A DNA stretch of 64,000 bases from Triplophysa rosa (taxonomy: Eukaryota > Chordata > Actinopteri > Cypriniformes > Nemacheilidae). Location of the stretch: positions 11,774,614 to 11,838,613 of the forward strand of contig NC_079892.1 of assembly GCF_024868665.1 (NCBI RefSeq), in the 5' to 3' direction. Under the pieces are notes generated by a model. The model was not told where the DNA came from and searched no databases. It worked only from the letters and a program-made list of their open reading frames with translations. The translations under genes and the position numbers were made by a program. Positions 57,835 to 64,000 of this stretch are shown piece after piece (position 1 is the stretch's first letter; every line of letters begins with the position of its first letter).

Positions 57835-60800
57835 AGGTGCTACAGAAACCATAACACATTAATGTTTTAACACGTTAACAATTGCATTGCAAACGGCACC
57901 TGAGTTATATCTACTGTTGAATGTCTAGATTATCAAAGACTTGAATGTTGACCACCTAACAACTATTCAGAACCATCAAGAGATCATTTAAATGGCCCAG
58001 CAAACACACTGCAATACAAAGATTAATATAGATATGATTACTATTTATAATTCCCATTTGGGCAATTCCTGTGTTATGGACGTGACATTTTGCGTTATGG
58101 ACGTGACAAAACGCTCAGAGAATGTATTTTTTACTTATATATTGTTTTACTAAACCCTTGTTGATAGAGTCTAAACATCCGAAAAATGTCAGTATGAACA
58201 AATTTTCTATTTTAAAAAAGACAAAGAAACAAGCGTTACGGATTCGACAAAAAACGGACACGTTTTATTGGGACAACAAATTTTGTAGGATTTCTGTGAA
58301 TTCAAATGCACAAACCTGAAGCAATAACACCCAATGAATGGAGAAGGGATGCCTCTTTATAGAACATAAAATAGTTACTTTATTTTAATTTTCATGTGTT
58401 TTTTATAAGGAATGTACTGTTATGGATGTGACAATCCTAAAAATGGTACTTGACTATGAAAAATCATGCTCTAATAATAAAACAAATGCTATAAAAACTT
58501 GAAGAGAGACCTCACATTGGTATTTAAACCACCAAATGCTCATATCTGTGCTGTGAGTACTGTACAGTAAAAACTTAAATTTTTCATGGTAAAGTTGACA
58601 TTTTCACAGAATAGCCCAAATACAGAATACAGAAAAACATTGCAATGGTATCATTGTTTTCTATTACATGTTATATCTACTTTTCAGATTGCACAGCTGC
58701 AAGGTCAAACTTTGGTTTGAAACTTGTTTGATTATTTTTAGCCCATTTTTCAGGACCTCTGATGAATGAGTTGCGGTTAAAGATGGCTTTTATCAAGCAG
58801 CGCTGTATTAATCATATGAAATGACCCGTGTGACAGAAAGAAAATGATACATGAGCAGCTGAGAGTTTGAACTCTTCTGTCTGCAGGTGTGGTGATATTG
58901 TTGTATTGAGCCTTTCGCGTTCAGGCAGTGTGGTAATGTTTTCAGGATCCAGCATGTTAACATTACAAACGTCACTTTGCATTTCTTAAAACACAAACCA
59001 TTTCTTCCAAACACAGATTCCTTGCAAAGACTTGGAATCCAGTCTGTCAGCTGGCCACATTTTAAAGCACTGCGAGATGAGATAGAGCGGTCATGACAAA
59101 CAGAGCCACATTTGTGTGTTCATTGCCATGACGTTCATCCCGTCTGCTTCCGACAGAGCGCTGTGACCTGTCTCCAGGGTAATATTGAGTCGTGACTGAA
59201 CTGAGCCTGTCAGATCTTGTTGATGAACACACGCCTGCAATTGCTTCAATGTTTGCATTGGAAGATTCATACTAAGATGAGATGCACAGTCATGACAACA
59301 CACCCAGAATCATAAAGGACGAAGAACCGTGCATTGTTGGAACTCATAAATTGTCGAATTTATTATGTAAAGTTTAGGGAAATTCTTTTTTATTAGGTAG
59401 TCTGTAGTCTATATTAATACAATAAATATGCATTTTTATTCATTTTAGTAATAATAATAAGCTTGGTTATAAAAATAACAAAAAACTGTTATAAACCACA
59501 GTTTATAAATATTAAATTTATAATTATTATTATTAATACAAAAATAAATAATAATGTTATTATTTATACACCTGTAAAATGGCAGAATTGCCAATTGTTT
59601 ATCCTCCAAAACTGGTTTCTAGGAGACGTCTTTGTTGACAGTCAAACAACTGCAAAGGTTGTATGGCGGAGACATCAAACAGGACTATCCCACATCCGAC
59701 TTTAAATGGAACACGGCATAGGTTTTGACTTGAAAATGGGATGAGTCAGGTGTTCAGATCTATTCAGGTGCAGGTTTGACTGGTGCGATCTTAATTACCT
59801 GTTAATCGCAACAGTTGTCTATTCAAGGGCAAAGTGGCGCAATCGAAAGGAAGGTGGGGAGAACTTGAAAGGGTTTCTTATCGCGTGGTCGTTCGTAAGT
59901 CGACAGTAAGGATGATTTACAAACGAAGGAAATTCAATACCTCTGCTACACTCTTAGGTATTTTGCAAAGATTGGTGCGAAGACACACCGCACAGCCTTC
60001 AAAGAAGTGACCGGTAAAGGAACCCTACGGGGACATCTAAGAGTCTGCAGGCCTCCTTTGCACTTGATCATGTTCACGTTCTTGAATCTAAGTGAAATAC
60101 AAACTAAGATAAGACTAGTGTTTATAACAGAGACCACAATAAATTACTTATATTATATTGCTGCTTGTATCAGCACAACCCTACTGAATGTATGTATATA
60201 TTAATATAGGTTTTATAAATGCATAATAATTGTTGAACTGACGTAACCTGAGTGTCAAACTCAAGGGCACAGTTTCGATATCGTCACAAGTTCCTGAAAG
60301 GTGAGATGAGCTCTCAGATCTTAACCCACTTCACCACGCCAGTATAATAATGTGGGACTGTTTTACATTGAGGTACTAATAATTTCCAGGGTGTTTTCAA
60401 AGGTTGTAAAGTAGCGTGTCCGGACAGGAAGCAAACCTAAATGACATTGGGTTATGCAACAGAACTCACTAGAGAAAAATAACACAGTACACTTAACTGA
60501 ACTCCATGACCTTAATTCATGAAGTTTGATGTTTCCTGAAGTACTGTTATACACATTATATACAGCCGTGAAGAAAATGAAGAAATCATTCCAATTTTTC
60601 ATTTCATCAGCATTTCTAGATGTATTGTGGCCATTCCAGTTTAGTGTCTGTTGAACTTTAACAAAATCAAACCTCAGAAGTGACATAAAGTCATCCAACA
60701 ACAATGTGATAGACTGACGCATGACAAGACACATGAAAACTGTGATAAAATGAATGGCATCACAAAAAAAGCATATTTAAACTTTTCCTAAATACAGACA

Positions 60801-62016
60801 AATATGACTGTTATATTTCTTAAAATTGAATATGAACTTGTTTTCTTGGTCTGAAAAAAATACAGAGCATCTTTTCTGCTATTTTGACCTGTTTCTCCAT
60901 TTTCATTTTCTGCAAATAAATGCAAATTGAAACAAGATTTTTGTTTGAAATTTGGTAGAAATATTGTTAGTAGTTCACAGAATGAAACAAAAATGATCAT
61001 TTTACCTAAACACATACCACAAATACATAACTGTATATAAATAAGTTATTCAGAAAAACTGAAAAAAATCATTTGTCTCTTAATTTTTTACTCTTAATGG
61101 CTGTATATTCATAAAAATAGTTTGATAGTTAAATTTGATCCTAAATCATGTGTTATTTATATGTATCAATTGTGGAGTGTTCAGTAACTCAACTCCAACT
61201 TTTCACCTCTCTGTATTTATCCTGCTTTGCTCACATTTCCTCTTCCTGTTCACGTCTCGCCTTCTGTTTTGTCCTCGGCTTGCAGTTGTCCTTCTGGACA
61301 GCTGCAGTGGGCATGATAAACAAGACCCTGCCATCTTGGCCACAGCTGTGGGGGTGTAGCATATACAGAGATCTATGTGCCAGGGTCGGGATACTTGACT
61401 GAGCATGTATGTGTATGTAATATAATCTCACACTTTTTCCAAGACGTGAGACATGAGCGGCACCAACAGAGGAGCGTTAAAAAGAAAAGACCGACCCTGA
61501 ACCCTTCCAGCCCATTGAGGTCGCAAACCCCAACCGTCTCCTGGAGCCTCTCTGAGCTTCTTTTGTCTCATTAACACCATCTACTGAAAGAGCTTCAGGA
61601 TTTGACTTGATCATCTTAAGTCAACGTGCCAGCAAGTAGATATACACTCAGGAATCATGCATGCCAATGAAACTAACACTGGCTCTTAATAGAGCAGATG
61701 CATTCAAAATTGTCATTGGTTGACAGTATGTTTGATGTGTGCCATAATATAAGGGTGTCCAATCCAGATGTTGAAGCGTCACTGTCCTGCTCCAACCCTA
61801 CTCAAACACCTGAGAGAATAAAGGCCTTCAAGATCATAGACACCAGACACCACATTGACCGATGAATTGTATGTCAACATTAGTGGCCATTCTGTATCGA
61901 GCAAAACTGTTTTACAGACACATAAATAGAAACGTTATTGTAACATTGTTGTGCTTTTTGAGAAAAAAACACAGCTCCAATTTTTACTTGTGTTATTATT
62001 TCTGTATGGTGGATGT

Positions 62017-62255
62017 CTACACAGCAACATCGCCAGTGTTAAAAAAGGTCAAATTAACACTCACAGTGTATATATAATCCACATTGTTAAAAAAAGTCAA
62101 ATTAACACTCACAGTGTATATATAATCCACATTGTTAAAAAAGGTCAAATTAACACTCACAGTGTATATATAATCCACACTCTCACAGTGTGGATTATAT
62201 ATACACTGTGAGAGTTAATTTGACATTTTTTAACACTGGCGATTTTGCTGTGTAG
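62017..62255. mobile_element. Foldback MITE carrying a 48-bp tandem repeat
   Basis: Ends ctacacagcaacatcgccag and, inverted, ctggcgattttgctgtgtag. The left arm holds three near-identical 48-bp units (starting gttaaaaaaggtcaaattaa, offsets 62038, 62086, 62134), each with cactcacagtgtatatataa. The right arm has a single inverted unit. The repeating 16-residue frame read through it is a by-product. Confidence 0.9.
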
Positions 62256-64000
62256 GTTTGTCTGTGCTCAGGATTATTTGTAAAAGAAACGGGTTCATGT
62301 TATTCAAAACAGTCTCGTGGGAATTTGTGACATACAACGTTGTCGTTACGGAATTTAATGTATTTATTTGTGTTTATGAACACAAATTTCTCCTTTTTTC
62401 TTGTCACTCAACACGACTTTCAATCTCATGTATTTTAGAAAGGAGTATCTTGTATATGTATAAACATTGTATATATCAACGCAATCCAACGGGAATTTGT
62501 ACATATTTTACGAGGTGACTCATTTGGATCCCATGAATTTGTACGATCTCATTTGTACAATTCATTTGTACGTTTCTTTGACTTTGCCCCTGTGACGTTA
62601 CGGCTAGGGGTGGGGCTTTATCATTGCTTTGCCACCTCATAAAATTTGAGCGTTTTAGCAAAATTTGTCATAAAAATTGTGCGTTTTAGCAAAATTAGCC
62701 TTGCGCCTGGGTTTGGGTGGAGTAAGGGGTGGATTAAGCCACCTTGAAAAATATGTACGAATATCAGTTTATAAATATATATTTGTATATACAGTTTATA
62801 CTGTACACGTGGTATGGATATTTGAAGTCTTGCTGAGTGACAAGGAAAAAAATCATGCTTACTGACACAAAAAGGGAAAATTCACATCCAATAACACAAA
62901 TCAATAGATTCTGAAGTTTGTTACAAACTGCCGTGAGTCTAAATTGTATTATTTTTGTTATACAATGGGATTCAAATGTCTAAGACCACATTAAAAGTTC
63001 CTGTATTTTAAACAAATATTTATATATTTTATAGGTGATTAATCAAATAAAGAAATTTGTCATTGACACGTTGACTCTTTTGTACAAAACGTCAGATTTT
63101 CATGATTCCATTACAGTTATGAATCTGTTGTGCACCAAAATGGGCTGACAATATAGTTTGTAATAATAATTTGCAATGAAACAATGTCCTTAAACTAGAA
63201 AAAAAGTCAAATATTTTTCTGATGTTTTTGCATCTACTTTTTTACTATTGGCTATGGGAAGAATATCTTTTTCAGTTTCTCATGCGGTCATTTACTGTAT
63301 ATCAAATAACAGTCTGCAAAAGAGAAATTTCATTGCCTGGATGATATGATTATTTTAACAACAGAACTGCGCCAAATGTCCCGTTACCATCACGTTGGGA
63401 AGTTTCACAGCCATGTGGAAAAATGATATCTGAAAATCTCACACAAACTGTCACTTAAGTTGTATTGTATATCTGTACATCATGTGTTGACGTACAGCCA
63501 GTGAAAAGATCTACCAACAAGTCCAGACCTCTATTCACACTTTAACAAAGCGGAGATACATAGACAGGCTATTGTATCAAAGAGACAATGGATCACATCC
63601 TCTGCGGCTGGACCCCTAAAGAGCAAATACCTCCTACGCTTTCACTGATACAGGACTGCCGAGCCCAAGTTAAACAGTGCCAACATAAATCACAGATTCG
63701 TAAGAAAAGGAGCAGCTGCTCTCAGCACAGGTGCACCACATTCCCGACCAAAGAGCAGGATGAGGGTGTCGGAAAAGGAAAGGAGGTGCTGGCTCTCCTT
63801 TTGAATGCGTGTGGTTGCGTGCACATGTGTATTCACGTGTGAAATACACAATTACAGCCCAAAACAATATAATCCATCACCGTAATGTATGCACAACTGA
63901 CCTATTTTCTGCAATATCATTATATTTTGTGCACAGACCTGTAATCCTAAATCTTCAAACCATAATGTGTAATTGCTGTACAGTAGGAATTTGGCTGGGA
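62256..64000. other. Intergenic DNA, no gene recognised
   Basis: AT-rich, with a repeated short word aaaat(t)tg.gcgttttagcaaaa near 62640-62700. The frame at 63588-63842 has no family signature. Confidence 0.5.

Larger units (their letters stand above)
54087..62016. other. Intergenic DNA, no gene recognised
   Basis: Repeats at 55258, 56713 and 57664 only. A GC-rich patch at about 54640-54830 has a short + frame without recognisable motifs. The 58122-58319 frame and others are AT-rich chance frames. Confidence 0.55.

Noticed and set aside
62038..62180. CRISPR-like array
   Set aside because: The 48-bp units follow each other without spacers and lie in a eukaryotic transposon.
61951..62211. 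Protein with a 16-residue tandem repeat
   Set aside because: The repeat comes from the 48-bp units of a foldback MITE; there is no start context or codon pattern, and the frame ends in the palindrome.

Overview
The window looks like nuclear DNA of a teleost fish, most likely a cyprinid. The background is AT-rich and CpG-poor, genes are split by introns, and the DNA is crowded with short non-autonomous DNA transposons (MITEs), tRNA-derived SINE pieces, (TG)n tracts and several copies of the 'aaagggatagttcaccc' repeat typical of carp-like fish. Species cannot be fixed from the sequence alone.

One gene can be reconstructed fully: osbpl5, encoding oxysterol-binding protein-related protein 5 (ORP5). 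It is on the + strand, with 21 coding exons from 32739 to 51776. All exon phases join, giving a predicted 866-residue protein: a polybasic N-terminal segment, a PH domain (about 131-250), an acidic linker, the lipid-exchange ORD with the EQVSHHPP signature (471-478), and a C-terminal membrane anchor (847-866). ORP5 tethers the ER to the plasma membrane and exchanges phosphatidylserine for phosphoinositides. A CpG-rich patch ending in a good splice donor (about 8640-8913) is a candidate promoter and non-coding first exon, which would make intron 1 about 24 kb.

Layout. 1-8600: repeats, including an internally deleted hAT transposase relic (3178-3805), a hAT MITE (4212-5185), and a broken receptor tyrosine phosphatase fragment (5755-6119). 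8640-8913: candidate osbpl5 promoter. 8914-32717: repeat-rich presumed intron with a solo LTR, several MITEs with intact target-site duplications, SINEs and microsatellites. 32739-51776: osbpl5 coding exons. 51777-64000: no recognisable gene, but MITEs and a foldback element holding a 48-bp tandem repeat.

The most interesting signals are in osbpl5. Three of 20 coding-region introns use GC-AG splice sites. One GC donor competes with a GT donor 4 nt downstream whose use would replace the membrane anchor. A promoter-like GC-rich block inside the intron between the PH and ORD exons ends in a donor whose open frame is phase-compatible with the ORD exons. Two inverted hAT MITEs flank coding exons 7-10 and could promote exon circularisation. 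I found no clearly novel biological system; these are testable gene-architecture hypotheses.
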